From positions 20,379 to 84,378 of the forward strand of contig NZ_MSDF01000007.1 of NCBI RefSeq assembly GCF_002022275.1: 64,000 bases of DNA. Reading direction: 5' to 3'. Positions 37,325 through 47,314 of this stretch are shown in pieces. The notes under the pieces were generated by a model. It did not search any database and was not told the DNA's origin. It saw only the letters and a list, made by a program, of their open reading frames with translations. Source of the stretch: Pseudomonas fluorescens (lineage in GTDB: Bacteria; Pseudomonadota; Gammaproteobacteria; Pseudomonadales; Pseudomonadaceae). A program made the translations under genes and the position numbers. Numbering within the stretch: position 1 is the first letter of the stretch; every line of letters begins with the position of its first letter.

Positions 37325-38310
37325 GCGGCTTCCTTGTAGGCGCCGAGCGCTTGATCGAGCCGCAGCCAATCCGCCTCGGTATCAGGCAGACCGAACCGCA
37401 GGCTGCTGTCATGGATAAACAGGCGCAGCAGAATGCCGCGCTGGGCCATAAATTCGTGCAGCCGTTGCGCGTGAGGCGTGATCAGCCACTGGAACAACGC
37501 ACAGCCGCCGTGAGGTTGAAAGCCGTGGCGCTCAAGCAGGTCAAACAAACGCTGACCGGACTCGATGCACCGTGCGCGCTGGCGTACATGCCCCGCGGTA
37601 TCGCGCAGGCACACTTGGCCAAGTACCCGCGTCGGCCCGCTGACCGCCCATGGCCCGACTTGCTCGGCCAACAGTTTGAGCAACCTGCGCTCGGCCAGCA
37701 CAAAGCCCAGACGCACACCAGCCAAACCGAAGAACTTGCCGAACGAGCGCAGCACAATCAGCCCGACTTGATGGGCCTGGCCTGCCAGGCTCAATTGGGG
37801 TGTGACGTCCATAAACGCTTCGTCCACCACCAGCCAGCCGCCGCGTTCCGCCAGGCGTGAGTGCCAGTCGAGCAAGCGTTGCGGGGCTAGGCTCAGACCC
37901 GTGGGGTTGTTGGGGTTGACCACGACCAGTACGTCAAGGCCGTCGAGGAAAAAATCGACCTCCTGCTCCTGTACTTCCCTCACAACGTACCCGGCGCGGC
38001 GCCAGGCTTCGGCGTGCTCGGCATAACACGGCGACAGCAAGCCGACCTTGCCCGTGCGACGCAGGCGCGGCAGCAACTGGATCGCCGCCTGGGAACCGGG
38101 CACTGGCAGGACATGGGGCGCGCCGTAATACTCGCTCGCGGCCTTCTCCAGGCCATCATCGGTTTCCGGCAGGCGTGCCCACGCGCGCAGCGGGATCTCG
38201 GGGATCGGCCAGGGCCAGGGCGCCAGGCCGCTGGACAAGTCGAGCCAGTCGGCCTCGGCAATCCCGTACTGCATCGCTGCCTTGCGCAGCCGGCCACCGT
38301 GTTCAAGCAT
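37321..38310 (-). CDS. cobC: Threonine-phosphate decarboxylase
   Basis: A PLP-dependent aminotransferase-fold enzyme that makes (R)-1-aminopropan-2-ol phosphate for the corrin side chain (Pseudomonas CobC, Salmonella CobD). It is 329 aa, with NPNNPTG, DEAFMDV and the PLP lysine in [18 protein letters not shown]. It overlaps cobQ at its 3' end and cobD at its 5' end, consistent with one operon. Confidence 0.94.
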   Translation of the reverse strand: MLEHGGRLRKAAMQYGIAEADWLDLSSGLAPWPWPIPEIPLRAWARLPETDDGLEKAASEYYGAPHVLPVPGSQAAIQLLPRLRRTGKVGLLSPCYAEHAEAWRRAGYVVREVQEQEVDFFLDGLDVLVVVNPNNPTGLSLAPQRLLDWHSRLAERGGWLVVDEAFMDVTPQLSLAGQAHQVGLIVLRSFGKFFGLAGVRLGFVLAERRLLKLLAEQVGPWAVSGPTRVLGQVCLRDTAGHVRQRARCIESGQRLFDLLERHGFQPHGGCALFQWLITPHAQRLHEFMAQRGILLRLFIHDSSLRFGLPDTEADWLRLDQALGAYKEAA

Positions 38311-39211
38311 AAAATTGCGCCCCCGCGCACAGGATCAGCAGCCACAACCATACGCCGCGCTGCACCAGTTGCCAGCCTCGGTCGATGGAGTCGGCATCCG
38401 CCACCGGGCCTTCGCCCAATGGTGGGCGCTGATGCAACTCGCCGTGATAAATCGCTGCGCCGCCCAACTCCACGCCCAAGGCGCCGGCACCGGCGGCCAT
38501 CACTGGGCCGGCGTTGGGGCTGTCCCACGTCGGGCCCTGGGTACGCCAGCATTTAAGTGCCAGCCGGGTTTTGCCCAATACGGCGTAGGTCAACGCCACC
38601 AGACGCGCAGGAATATAGTTCAGCACGTCGTCGATTTTGGCCGCCGCCCAGCCGAAACGCTCAAAGCGCTCGTTGCGATAGCCCCACATGGCGTCGAGGG
38701 TGTTGCTCAGGCGATAGAGCACCACGCCCGGCACACCGGCGACCACAAACCAGAACAGCGCGGCGAACACCGCATCGCTGCCGTTCTCCAGCACCGACTC
38801 GGTGGCGGCGCGGGCGACTTCGGTGCTGTCCAGTTCACTGGTCTGGCGGCTGACCAGGTAGCTCACGCGTTTGCGCGCTTCATCCAGGTCACCACTTCGC
38901 AGGGCCTGAGCCACCGGGATCACATGTTCACCCAGACTGCGCATGCCGAGGGCGCAGTACAACGCCAGAATCTCCAGCACCCAGCCGATATACGGCGCCC
39001 ACGACAAGGCCGTCGCCAGCAGGGTCAGCGGCACCACGGCAATAAACCACGCAGTCACGCCGTGGCTGCGCCAGCCACGGCCACCGGTATTGAAACGCTG
39101 CTCGATGCGCCCGGCGAAATTGCCGAACGCCACCAGCGGATGCCAGCGCTTTGGTTCGCCCAGCAGCGCGTCCAGCGCCACTGCCGCGACACACAGCAAG
39201 GCCACACTCAT
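38303..39211 (-). CDS. cobD: Adenosylcobinamide-phosphate synthase
   Basis: Attaches the aminopropanol arm to adenosylcobyric acid (CbiB in Salmonella naming). It is a 302-aa membrane protein with [53 protein letters not shown] and [10 protein letters not shown]. The start at 39211 overlaps the bluB stop (ATGA). Its 3' end overlaps cobC by 8 bp. Confidence 0.95.
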   Translation of the reverse strand: MSVALLCVAAVALDALLGEPKRWHPLVAFGNFAGRIEQRFNTGGRGWRSHGVTAWFIAVVPLTLLATALSWAPYIGWVLEILALYCALGMRSLGEHVIPVAQALRSGDLDEARKRVSYLVSRQTSELDSTEVARAATESVLENGSDAVFAALFWFVVAGVPGVVLYRLSNTLDAMWGYRNERFERFGWAAAKIDDVLNYIPARLVALTYAVLGKTRLALKCWRTQGPTWDSPNAGPVMAAGAGALGVELGGAAIYHGELHQRPPLGEGPVADADSIDRGWQLVQRGVWLWLLILCAGAQFYA

Positions 39212-39858
39212 TGACTCACTCCCCACACATTTTCATACAACATGTCACTCAACGGCCGCGGTTCGGTCCAGCCTTCGAGTTGCAACATCGGTGCCGGATA
39301 GAACTCCGCTACCGGGCCCAGGCACAGCACCGCCAAGGGTTTTGCGCCGGGCGGCAAGCCCAGCAAGTCGGCCAGAGCCTGGGGCTCGAACAGGGAAACC
39401 CAGCCCATGCCGAGGCCTTCGACGCGTGCCGCCAGCCACAGATTCTGGATCGCACAGGACAACGACGCCATGTCCATTTCCGGCAAGGTGCGCCGGCCGA
39501 AAATGTGCCGCTCGCGATCATCCATCAGCGCCGCCACCAGTACCTCGGCGCAATCGTGGATGCCTTCGACCTTGAGTTTCATGAATTCGTCGGAGCGCTC
39601 GCCGAGGGCTTCGGCGGTGCGGATACGTTCTTCCTCCACCAACTGCTGAATTTGCCTACGCAGTGGACGGTCGCTGATGCGGATAAAGCGCCACGGCTGC
39701 ATTAAACCGACGCTGGGCGCCTGGTGGGCAGCCTGGAGCAGGCGATGCAGCAGTTCGGGGGCGACGCTGCCACCGGTGAAATGGCGCATGTCGCGGCGTT
39801 CGGCGATGGCGCGGTAGACGGCTTGGCGGTCGGCTTGGGGGAAGGCGTTGTCGGTCAT
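39208..39858 (-). CDS. bluB: 5,6-dimethylbenzimidazole synthase
   Basis: BluB cleaves reduced flavin with O2 to make dimethylbenzimidazole, the lower ligand. The 216-aa nitroreductase-fold protein has [25 protein letters not shown], and [11 protein letters not shown], all BluB-typical. Start 39858 overlaps the cobB stop (ATGA). Its presence shows that this strain makes the base aerobically and explains why cobT follows in the same cluster. Confidence 0.93.
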   Translation of the reverse strand: MTDNAFPQADRQAVYRAIAERRDMRHFTGGSVAPELLHRLLQAAHQAPSVGLMQPWRFIRISDRPLRRQIQQLVEEERIRTAEALGERSDEFMKLKVEGIHDCAEVLVAALMDDRERHIFGRRTLPEMDMASLSCAIQNLWLAARVEGLGMGWVSLFEPQALADLLGLPPGAKPLAVLCLGPVAEFYPAPMLQLEGWTEPRPLSDMLYENVWGVSQ

Positions 39859-41246
39859 GGCCCTATCGCGGGCAAGCCCGCTCCCACAGTTGACCGAGTT
39901 GAAACACCCTCCAGTGTGGGAGCTGGCTTGCCTGCGATGGCGGCCTCCCGGTCCGGCGCAAACAATGCAGCCACCGCTGCCGGATTCGACGGAAAATAAA
40001 AGTGCACATAGGAAGCCGTCATCCGCCCCTGCCGATAAACCGCCTCGGCACCGCGCCCGCCATTCGGGCTCAGACCACGGGCAATCGGTTCCCACTCGGT
40101 GCTCGTCAAAGAATGATGATAAGTGTGGCCACGCAGCACGCCCTCCGGCAGCTCGACACTTTGCAGCGCCAGCGCCGCGAGCTTTTTCTGCATCACGGCA
40201 TCGCCTTGCAGCAGGCCGACCAGTTCGGCGCGGGTGCCGTCCACGTCGGTGAGCGAGTCCAGCAGATAGAGCATGCCGCCGCATTCGGCGAGCAACGGTT
40301 TGCCGGCGGCGTGGTGCGCGCGAATCGCATCGAGCATCGGGGTATTTTCCGACAGCGCCGTGTGGTGCAATTCCGGGTAACCACCGGGCAGATAGAGACT
40401 GTCGGCGTCAGGCAATTCACGGTCGTGGATCGGTGAGAAAAAGTGCAGCTCAGCGCCCATCGCCCGTAGCAGGTCGAGACTGGCGCCGTAAGTGAAGGCG
40501 AAGGCCTCATCACGGGCCACAGCGATGCGCACGCCCTCGAGCAATGGCTCGGCCTGGATCACTTCAGGTGCGGCGAAGGTTACCGGCGGCGGCAAAGCGA
40601 CTTCACAGCTGCTACCCAAGGCCTGAGCGGCGGCGTCCAGGCGGACGTCGAGGTCATTCAGTTCGCTGGCTTGCACCAGACCCAGATGACGACTCGGCAA
40701 CTCAATCCCGGTTTCCCGGGACAGCGCGCCATACCAGCGCAGGCCTTCAGTGAGGCTGCCTTCCAGCAGTTGCGCATGGCGCAGGGTACCGACGCGGTTG
40801 GCCAGTACACCGGCGAACGGCAGATCGGGTTGATAACGCGCCAGACCAAGGGCCAGTGCGCCAAAGGTCTGTGCCATGGCCGTGCCGTCGATTACGCCAA
40901 GTACCGGCACACCGAAGTGCCGCGCCAGGTCAGCGCTGGACGGCGTGCCGTCGAACAGCCCCATCACGCCTTCAATCAGGATCAGGTCAGCCTCGCCTGC
41001 GGCTTCCCATAGCAAGCGGCGGCTTTCCTGCTCGCCGACCATCCACATGTCCAATTGATACACCGGGGCACCGCTGGCGCGCTCGTGGATCATCGGGTCG
41101 AGAAAGTCCGGCCCGCATTTGAACACGCGCACGTTGCGCCCCAGGTTGCGGTGCAAACGGGCGAGCGCGGCGGTGACGGTGGTTTTGCCCTGGCCGGACG
41201 CCGGTGCGGCGATCAGTACAGCTGGGCAATGACGGGGCTGGTTCAA
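39855..41246 (-). CDS. cobB: Cobyrinic acid a,c-diamide synthase with REP-derived C-terminus
   Basis: Amidates the a and c side chains of (hydrogeno)cobyrinic acid. At 463 aa it has ATP loop IAAPASGQGKTTVTAAL near the N-terminus, MGLFDG, and a C-terminal amidotransferase domain with LLAECGGMLYL and SYVHFYFPSNP. The start codon is TTG, overlapping the cobO stop as TTGA. The last 31 residues (from REAAIAGKPAPT) are encoded by an inverted REP pair, beyond the expected end of the family. Confidence 0.95.
   Translation of the reverse strand: MNQPRHCPAVLIAAPASGQGKTTVTAALARLHRNLGRNVRVFKCGPDFLDPMIHERASGAPVYQLDMWMVGEQESRRLLWEAAGEADLILIEGVMGLFDGTPSSADLARHFGVPVLGVIDGTAMAQTFGALALGLARYQPDLPFAGVLANRVGTLRHAQLLEGSLTEGLRWYGALSRETGIELPSRHLGLVQASELNDLDVRLDAAAQALGSSCEVALPPPVTFAAPEVIQAEPLLEGVRIAVARDEAFAFTYGASLDLLRAMGAELHFFSPIHDRELPDADSLYLPGGYPELHHTALSENTPMLDAIRAHHAAGKPLLAECGGMLYLLDSLTDVDGTRAELVGLLQGDAVMQKKLAALALQSVELPEGVLRGHTYHHSLTSTEWEPIARGLSPNGGRGAEAVYRQGRMTASYVHFYFPSNPAAVAALFAPDREAAIAGKPAPTLEGVSTRSTVGAGLPAIGP
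39862..39946. repeat. REP pair inside the 3' end of cobB
   Basis: GGCAAGCCCGCTCCCACA faces GTGTGGGAGCTGGCTTGCC with about 40 bp between. The frame of cobB stays open through the whole element, and its stop overlaps the bluB start immediately after it. Confidence 0.9.
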
Positions 41247-41854
41247 AGTTCGACGCCCTTCTGTGCCTTGATCCCGGCCTGGAACGCGTGCTTGAGCATG
41301 CCCATTTCGGTGACGGTGTCGCCCAGTTCGATCATTTCAGGTATGGCGCCTCGGCCAGTGACTACCACGTGTTGCATTGGCGGGCGGGCTTGCAGGTCGC
41401 TAAGCACCTGATCGAGGTCCAGGTAGCCGTGCTTGAGGGCGATGTTGAGCTCGTCCAGCACCACCATGCCGATGGCAGGGTCTTGCAGCAATTCACGGGA
41501 CACGGCCCACGCGGCTTCGGCGGCGGCGATGTCGCGCTGGCGATCCTGGGTTTCCCAGGTAAAGCCTTCGCCCATCACATGGAAGCGCACTTGCTCGGGG
41601 AAGCGCCGGAAGAACAGCTCTTCACCGGTACTGTTACGCCCTTTGATGAACTGCACCACGCCGCACTGCATGCCGTGGCCCATGGCGCGGGCGAGCATGC
41701 CAAACGCCGAGCTGCTCTTGCCTTTGCCGTTGCCGGTCAGCACCAGCAGCAATCCGCACTCGTTGGGGGAATTGGCGATGCGCTCATCGATCACGGCTTT
41801 TTTGCGCAGCATGCGCGCCAGATGGCGTTCGTCGCGGTCGGGGGTATCAGTCAT
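41243..41854 (-). CDS. cobO: Cob(I)yrinic acid a,c-diamide adenosyltransferase
   Basis: Transfers the adenosyl group of ATP to cob(I)alamin precursors. The 203-aa CobA/CobO-type enzyme has P-loop TGNGKGKSSSAFGML, then VQFIKGRNSTGEE and VVLDELNIALKHGYLDL. Start 41854 (MTDTPDRDERHLARM) was chosen by family fit; the extra 21 codons upstream lie in the leader. It is the first gene after the cobalamin riboswitch. Confidence 0.96.
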   Translation of the reverse strand: MTDTPDRDERHLARMLRKKAVIDERIANSPNECGLLLVLTGNGKGKSSSAFGMLARAMGHGMQCGVVQFIKGRNSTGEELFFRRFPEQVRFHVMGEGFTWETQDRQRDIAAAEAAWAVSRELLQDPAIGMVVLDELNIALKHGYLDLDQVLSDLQARPPMQHVVVTGRGAIPEMIELGDTVTEMGMLKHAFQAGIKAQKGVEL

Positions 41855-41915
41855 GGCAGCGCTCCGTTGGGGCTGAACAAAAACGGCGGGCAGGAAAAAA
41901 GAAAAACAGACAGCC

Positions 41916-41938
41916 AAGCATCGCCCACCGTGATGCTG
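41916..41938 (-). terminator. Possible riboswitch expression-platform hairpin
   Basis: On the minus strand AGCATC-N9-GATGCT forms a stem just after the riboswitch, followed within about 8 bases by a T-rich run interrupted by single C and G. It could act as a regulated terminator about 60 bp before cobO. Confidence 0.5.
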
Positions 41939-41944
41939 TTGGAT

Positions 41945-42140
41945 GATCCAGGCCGGTCTCCGGGCTCATGAGTGGCGCGCTCTTACAGAGGGCGACCGAC
42001 GATGCGCCTTCCCATATCGCGCGCGATACAGTGGCAAAAAGCACCGTTTTCACTCATTTACCGTTGCGGGGGCAGCGCCGGAATCGCGGCAGCACTGTGT
42101 ACAAGTGCGCTCACTCACCGGCTTCCCTGTTTCACTCTGT
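41945..42140 (-). ncRNA. Cobalamin riboswitch upstream of cobO
   Basis: Read on the minus strand, the leader has AACAGGGAAGCCGGTG at the 5' side, GCCCCCGCAACGG in the core and the B12-box-like GCCACTG (42029-42035). It closes with GAGCCCGGAGACCGGCCTG. These are the standard conserved segments of the class and occur in the right order. Binding adenosylcobalamin should lower expression of the cobO-led operon. Confidence 0.92.
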
Positions 42141-42280
42141 CGACCCACGGGCCACAGAGCACCTGGAACAAGCCGCGAAGGTTAGTGGGTTGGGGGTGGA
42201 GCGTCAATTAAAGCTGGCCTCTCACTTGAACCATCCCACGGCCATGCTCCTCTACCCTTACAGGTATTCAGGAGAAAACC

Positions 42281-43594
42281 ATGCATAAAACAAGACTTGC
42301 CTTACTGATCATGCTCGCAGGCACCCTCGCCGCGTGTGGAGAAAGCTCTACGCTGCAGGTTTCCGACGGTACCGGGCCTTCGCCCAAGCTGCCGGAGCCG
42401 AACAAGACGCTGATCCCCACCGTGAACATCGCTCCGGCGATCGGCTGGCCCGATGGCGTCAAGCCGACGGCCGCGGCGGGCACCCAAGTGGCCGCGTTTG
42501 CCGAAGGGCTGGATCACCCGCGCTGGCTGTATGTGTTGCCCAATGGCGATGTGCTGGTGGCAGAAACCAATGCACCGCCCAAGCCGGATGACTCCTCGGG
42601 CATACGCGGCTGGGTCATGGAAAAGGTCATGGGCCGTGCCGGTGCGGGCGTACCCAGCCCGAACCGCATCACGCTGCTGCGCGATGCCGACCACGACGGC
42701 GTTGCCGAGACGCGCACGGTGTTCCTGGAGAACCTGAATTCGCCCTTCGGCATGACGCTGGTCGGCAACGACCTGTATGTCGCGGATTCGGACAAACTGC
42801 TGCGTTTCCCCTATCAACCGGGCGAAACCGCAATCAAGGCCGCCGGCGCCACGGTCGTCGACCTGCCGGGCGGCAGCATCAACCACCACTGGACCAAAAA
42901 CGTGGTGGCCAGTAAGGACGGCAGCAAGCTGTACGTGAGCGTGGGCTCCAACAGCAATGTCGGCGAAAACGGTCTGGAAGCGGAACAAGGCCGGGCGGCG
43001 ATCTGGGAAGTTGACCGCGGCACGGGCCAGCACCGCATTTTCGCCTCGGGCCTGCGCAACCCCAATGGCATGGCCTGGGAACCGCAGAGCGGCAAGCTAT
43101 GGACAGCGGTGAATGAGCGCGACGAGATCGGCAGCGACCTGGTGCCGGACTACATCACCTCGGTCAAGGACGGCGCGTTTTATGGCTGGCCGTTCAGCTA
43201 TTACGGTCAGCATGTGGATGTGCGCGTGACCCCGCAAAACCCGGACCTGGTCGCCAAGGCGATCGCGCCGGATTACGCCGTCGGCCCGCATACGGCCTCG
43301 CTGGGCTTGACCTTCGCCGAGGGCAGCAAACTCCCGGCGCAATTCAGCAACGGCGCGTTTATCGGCCAGCACGGCTCGTGGAACCGCAAGCCGCACAGTG
43401 GCTACAAGGTGATCTTCGTGCCGTTTGAGGGTGGCCAACCCAAAGGGCAGCCGATGGATGTGCTGACCGGGTTCCTCAACAAAGACGAGAAAGCCATGGG
43501 CCGGCCGGTGGGTGTGGTGATTGATCAGCAGGGGGATTTGCTGGTGGCGGATGATGTGGGGAATAAGGTGTGGCGGGTGTCGGCGGTTAAATAG
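42281..43594 (+). CDS. PQQ-dependent sugar (L-sorbosone) dehydrogenase-like lipoprotein
   Basis: A 437-aa six-bladed propeller protein of the glucose/sorbosone dehydrogenase family. It has a lipoprotein signal ([17 protein letters not shown], lipobox LAAC). Family motifs include [38 protein letters not shown] and [17 protein letters not shown] lies 6 bases before the ATG. It is divergent from the cob riboswitch but likely unrelated. The electron acceptor and substrate are not evident. Confidence 0.87.
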   Translation: MHKTRLALLIMLAGTLAACGESSTLQVSDGTGPSPKLPEPNKTLIPTVNIAPAIGWPDGVKPTAAAGTQVAAFAEGLDHPRWLYVLPNGDVLVAETNAPPKPDDSSGIRGWVMEKVMGRAGAGVPSPNRITLLRDADHDGVAETRTVFLENLNSPFGMTLVGNDLYVADSDKLLRFPYQPGETAIKAAGATVVDLPGGSINHHWTKNVVASKDGSKLYVSVGSNSNVGENGLEAEQGRAAIWEVDRGTGQHRIFASGLRNPNGMAWEPQSGKLWTAVNERDEIGSDLVPDYITSVKDGAFYGWPFSYYGQHVDVRVTPQNPDLVAKAIAPDYAVGPHTASLGLTFAEGSKLPAQFSNGAFIGQHGSWNRKPHSGYKVIFVPFEGGQPKGQPMDVLTGFLNKDEKAMGRPVGVVIDQQGDLLVADDVGNKVWRVSAVK

Positions 43595-43621
43595 TCGATT
43601 TCAAGCACAACACAAAGCAAA

Positions 43622-43724
43622 TGTGGGAGCTGGCTTGCCTGCGATAGCATCACCGCAGTGCAACTGATACACCGAGGTGACTGCATCGCAGGCAAGCCGG
43701 CTCCCACACAAGCCAGCTCCCACA
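43622..43724. repeat. REP cluster (GTGGGAGC family)
   Basis: One forward core and two inverted cores, the second truncated, between converging stops. Confidence 0.86.
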
Positions 43725-43742
43725 TTGATTTCGGTGTGCCTT

Positions 43743-44282
43743 TTACGGATTACGCGCCAGATTTGCCGGCAACACGCGCTTGGCACTCAGGTAGGCATTC
43801 TGCCAATAGGCCTTGGACAGGGTGTCCAGCTTCACTGTGCCGCCCGTTTGCGGCGCATGCACGAAGCGCCCTTCGCCGACGTAGATACCCGCGTGACTCA
43901 CCTGCGAGCCTCCGCCGGTGGCGAAAAACAGCAAATCCCCCGTCTGCAGGTTCTGCTCGCTGACATCCTGAGCGCGCATCACGATCAGCTCACGCGTGGT
44001 ACGTGGCAGGGAGATTCCAGCGGCATCGCGAAACACAAAGCCAATCAAACCACTGCAATCAAAACCCGAGTCCGGTGTGTTGCCGCCCCATCGATAAGGC
44101 GTGCCGACCAGGCCCAGCGCGCGAAAGAGCACGTCTTCGGCAGCAGGCGAGAAACTTTGGGTGGAATAGTTGAACACCGGCTTGGGTTTGACGGCTACGG
44201 GAGCCGGCGGCGGTGGACGGCTTGCGCAGGCGCTGAGGAGCGCGGCGCAAACGAGAAGAATAAGGCGGGCCGAGGTCGACAT
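43743..44282 (-). CDS. NlpC/P60 (C40) family lipoprotein peptidase, copy 1
   Basis: A 179-aa putative gamma-D-Glu-meso-DAP endopeptidase acting on peptidoglycan. The lipoprotein signal LILLVCAALLSACAS precedes a Pro-rich linker and a C40 domain with catalytic Cys in FDCSGLIGF, His in VSHAGIYVG and a third polar His in FVHAP. The start at 44282 (MSTSARLILL) gives a clean signal. It is a close paralogue of the next gene upstream. Confidence 0.9.
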   Translation of the reverse strand: MSTSARLILLVCAALLSACASRPPPPAPVAVKPKPVFNYSTQSFSPAAEDVLFRALGLVGTPYRWGGNTPDSGFDCSGLIGFVFRDAAGISLPRTTRELIVMRAQDVSEQNLQTGDLLFFATGGGSQVSHAGIYVGEGRFVHAPQTGGTVKLDTLSKAYWQNAYLSAKRVLPANLARNP

Positions 44283-44426
44283 GTGCAGAACAATCCTGGT
44301 CTGGATGCGGCTTTCGCTGCCGAACGCTGAAAACCAGAACGCGCAAGCAAAGCTCGCGCGAACGGATTCCAACAATATCCAGGGATTCTAGCGCTTACAC
44401 GTCAAACTTCAAGTATCACTTTAACT

Positions 44427-45056
44427 TTACTTGCTGGCGGTAACCGTAGTCGGGGCCATGGCGAGTGCGCGCTTGGCTTCGATGAAGGTTTTGCTCCAGT
44501 AGCTGTCACCCAGGTTGTCGACCCGAACACCACCACTGCGACGGCTGCTGGAGTGGATAAACTGGTTATCGCCCAAGTAGATACCGGCGTGACTGACACG
44601 ACCACGGCCTGCTGTGCTAAAGAAAAGCAGATCACCGGGCTTGAGGTTGTTGCGTGCGACCAACGGTGCGTCCACGTTGATCATTTCGCGGGTGGAGCGC
44701 GGCAGATTCATGCCGGCCTCTTCACGAAACAGGTAGCCGATGAAGCCACTGCAGTCGAAACCGGCTTCAGAGGTACCGCCAAAACGGTAACGGGTACCGA
44801 TCAGGGACATGCCGCGTTCGAGAATGCTGTCGGCGAGAACTGGAAGCTGGTAAGGCTTGTTGCCGGCGAAGTCGGCTAGTTCTTTTTCAGTTGCGATCTC
44901 TTCCTGGTAAACAGTGGAAGATTGCGATGCAACAAATTTTGCCTGGGACTGTTGTTGGTTTTTTTGCTGCTCGACCACCTGTTGAGGGTGGGAGGCGCAA
45001 CCAAACAACAGGGTTACGAGTGCGAGTGGCACGAGGGGTGCGAAGCGATTTAGCAT
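44427..45056 (-). CDS. NlpC/P60 (C40) family lipoprotein peptidase, copy 2
   Basis: A 209-aa lipoprotein (VPLALVTLLFGCAS lipobox) with a Gln-rich linker (about 25-45). The C40 domain has Cys in FDCSGFIGYLF, His in VSHAGIYLG and His in FIHSSSRR. ATG 45056 is used; a GTG two codons upstream is possible. With copy 1 (145 bp downstream) it forms a tandem pair; the domains share RSTRE/RTTRE and LKPGDLLFF/LQTGDLLFF blocks, indicating duplication. Confidence 0.9.
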   Translation of the reverse strand: MLNRFAPLVPLALVTLLFGCASHPQQVVEQQKNQQQSQAKFVASQSSTVYQEEIATEKELADFAGNKPYQLPVLADSILERGMSLIGTRYRFGGTSEAGFDCSGFIGYLFREEAGMNLPRSTREMINVDAPLVARNNLKPGDLLFFSTAGRGRVSHAGIYLGDNQFIHSSSRRSGGVRVDNLGDSYWSKTFIEAKRALAMAPTTVTASK

Positions 45057-45269
45057 GGGCACGACCGTGGCTGATATGTAAAGAAGTCGAGACTATGCCC
45101 ACTATCACATCGATTTGCAAATTCAATCGTGATCTATGTGACTTCTTGTTTGGACTATGACATCTAAGCCCTTAACACCCATTTCTTGCCATTTGCGTGG
45201 TCAAACCGGCCAAAACGCAGGTTTTCTGGCGCCTGTAATATGCCGAAAGCCTTGAAATGACTGGGCTGG

Positions 45270-45974
45270 CTACCAGCCGAGGGTTTCTTTAAGGAAGGGA
45301 ATGGTGAGCTTGCGCTGAGCCTGCAAAGAGGCCTGATCGAGCTGTTCGAGCAAATCGAACAACGCGCTCATGCTGCGGGTGCCACGGGTGAGGATAAAAT
45401 GCCCCACTTCGTCGGTCAGGTGCAAACCGCGACGGGAAGCGCGCAATTGCAAGGCGCGCAATTTGTCTTCGTCGGACAAGGGGCGCATCTGGAAGATCAG
45501 CGCCAGGGTCAGGCGCGATTTGAGATCCGCGAGCTTCACCGGCAGCTCACGCGGCGAGGTCGAAGCGGCAATCAACAAGCGCCGGCCGCTGTCACGCAGG
45601 CGGTTGAACAGGTGAAACAGCGCCTCTTCCCACTCCGCCTTGCCGGCGATTGCCTGCAAGTCATCCAGGCACACCAACTCGTATTGTTCGAGCTGGTCGA
45701 AAATGCCGATACCGCGGTCCATCAACTCAGCCAGCGGCAGGTACACCGCCGGTTCGCCCATCTGCTCGAAACGCAGGCACGCCGCCTGCAACAGGTGGGT
45801 ACGCCCCACGCCGTGTTTGCCCCACAGATAGATCAGGCTTTCCGTCCACCCGGCGTCGGCTTCGCATAGCCGCTCGACATAGCCGAGTGCAGCGGCATTG
45901 GCGCCTGGGTAGTAGTTGATGAAGGTGGCGTCGTCACGCAGACGCACACCCAAGGGCAGCTGAATCGGTTTCAT
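45270..45974 (-). CDS. hda: DnaA regulatory inactivator Hda
   Basis: A 234-aa AAA+ protein homologous to DnaA domain III. With the DNA-loaded clamp it promotes hydrolysis of DnaA-ATP after initiation. It starts KPIQLPLGVRLRDDATFINYYPG, which includes the clamp-binding QLPLGV motif. The P-loop reads GKHGVGRTHLLQA, with Arg where DnaA has Lys, as is usual in Hda of this group. LVCLDDLQAI is the Walker B region. Confidence 0.94.
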   Translation of the reverse strand: MKPIQLPLGVRLRDDATFINYYPGANAAALGYVERLCEADAGWTESLIYLWGKHGVGRTHLLQAACLRFEQMGEPAVYLPLAELMDRGIGIFDQLEQYELVCLDDLQAIAGKAEWEEALFHLFNRLRDSGRRLLIAASTSPRELPVKLADLKSRLTLALIFQMRPLSDEDKLRALQLRASRRGLHLTDEVGHFILTRGTRSMSALFDLLEQLDQASLQAQRKLTIPFLKETLGW

Positions 45975-46143
45975 GCTGACTGAACGGCTCCAAACGAACC
46001 GTTAGTGGCCTCTGTGTAAAGTTTGCAAAGTTTATACCCGTGACGCCGGGCGCACAATGCAGCAGACCACAAGCAAAATCAAAGGTTTGCGTTAACTTGC
46101 GGTGATTTGCGCAAATTGTTTGACACCCTGCCCCCAGAAACAA

Positions 46144-46167
46144 CAAACCCGGCCGGAGCCGGGTTTG
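46144..46167 (-). terminator. Probable terminator after the PerM-like gene
   Basis: CAAACCCGGC-N4-GCCGGGTTTG forms a perfect 10-bp stem. On the minus strand it is followed by TTGTTTCT. It sits 12 bp after the stop. Confidence 0.65.
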
Positions 46168-46178
46168 TGATGCATCGG

Positions 46179-47252
46179 TTACAAGTCGGGGTCTTCAACC
46201 CCGGTATACACATCCGAATCCTTGTACAGATCGTGCACATGGCGCACCAACACCATGATCACCGCCGCCACCGGCAGCGCCAGCAGAATGCCGGTAAAGC
46301 CGAACAGCTCACCGCCGGCAAGGATCGCAAAGATCACCGCCACCGGGTGCAGGCCGATCCGGTCGCCAACCAGCAACGGGGTCAGCACCATGCCTTCCAG
46401 GGCCTGCCCAACCATGAACACCGCGACAATCCCCAGCATCGGGTACAGGTCACCGCCAAACTGGAACAACCCGGCCACCAAGGCCGCGCCGATACCGATC
46501 ACGAAGCCCATGTACGGCACAATAGCCGCCAGACCTGCGATCAAGCCGATCAACAGACCCAGCTCCAGCCCGATCGCCATCAGGCCTGCGGCATAGATAA
46601 TCCCCAAGGCCAGCATCACCAGCAACTGGCCGCGTACGAACGCTCCCAGCACCTCGTGGCACTCCTCCGCCAGGGAGACGATGCGCTCTTCGCTGTTGCG
46701 TGGCAGCAGGCTGCGGATCTTGGCCATCATGATGTCCCAGTCGCGCAGCAAGTAGAACGCCACCACCGGGATCAGCACGAGGTTGGTCAGCCAGCCGATC
46801 AGCGCCAGGCTGGACGCCGTGGCCTGACTGAGCACCACACCGACGATGTCAGTGGTCTGGCCCATATGCTCGCTGATTGCCGCCTTGACCTTGTCGAACT
46901 TCCAGAAGCCATCTGCCAGCCCCAACTTGGCCTGAGCCCACGGCATGGCCGTGTGCTGCAGCCAGTCGAGCATCTGTGGCGCCAGCTCATACAGGCGGAA
47001 CAACTGCTTGGCCAACATGGGCACCAACACCAGCACCAACGCGGTGACGATCAAGGTGAACAGCGCAAACACCGCCACCACGCCCCAGGTACGCGACAGG
47101 CCGGCTTTCTCCAGGCGATCCACCACGGGATCGAACAGATAGGCGAGCAGCAACGCCACCAGGAACGGCGTCAGAATCGAATGCAGCAAGAACACAAATA
47201 CGCACAGCAGGACAATCCCGCCAAGCCACACCCAACGACGCGAATCCGCCAT
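46179..47252 (-). CDS. AI-2E/PerM-family membrane protein
   Basis: A 357-aa inner-membrane protein with about eight helices. It begins with the paired helices GGIVLLCVFVFLLHSILTPFLVALLLAYLFDPVVDRLEK and has the late block PYMGFVIGIGAALVAGL and PLLVGDRIGLHPVAVIFAILAGGELFGFTGILLALP, characteristic of the AI-2 exporter family. Members transport varied substrates, so the specificity is open. It lies upstream of hda on the same strand, a common pseudomonad arrangement. Confidence 0.9.
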   Translation of the reverse strand: MADSRRWVWLGGIVLLCVFVFLLHSILTPFLVALLLAYLFDPVVDRLEKAGLSRTWGVVAVFALFTLIVTALVLVLVPMLAKQLFRLYELAPQMLDWLQHTAMPWAQAKLGLADGFWKFDKVKAAISEHMGQTTDIVGVVLSQATASSLALIGWLTNLVLIPVVAFYLLRDWDIMMAKIRSLLPRNSEERIVSLAEECHEVLGAFVRGQLLVMLALGIIYAAGLMAIGLELGLLIGLIAGLAAIVPYMGFVIGIGAALVAGLFQFGGDLYPMLGIVAVFMVGQALEGMVLTPLLVGDRIGLHPVAVIFAILAGGELFGFTGILLALPVAAVIMVLVRHVHDLYKDSDVYTGVEDPDL

Positions 47253-47314
47253 ATACCGCTCCTTCTGTTTATCTATTGCCCGCTTCTATATATAGAAGGA
47301 AGACCACTTGGCAC

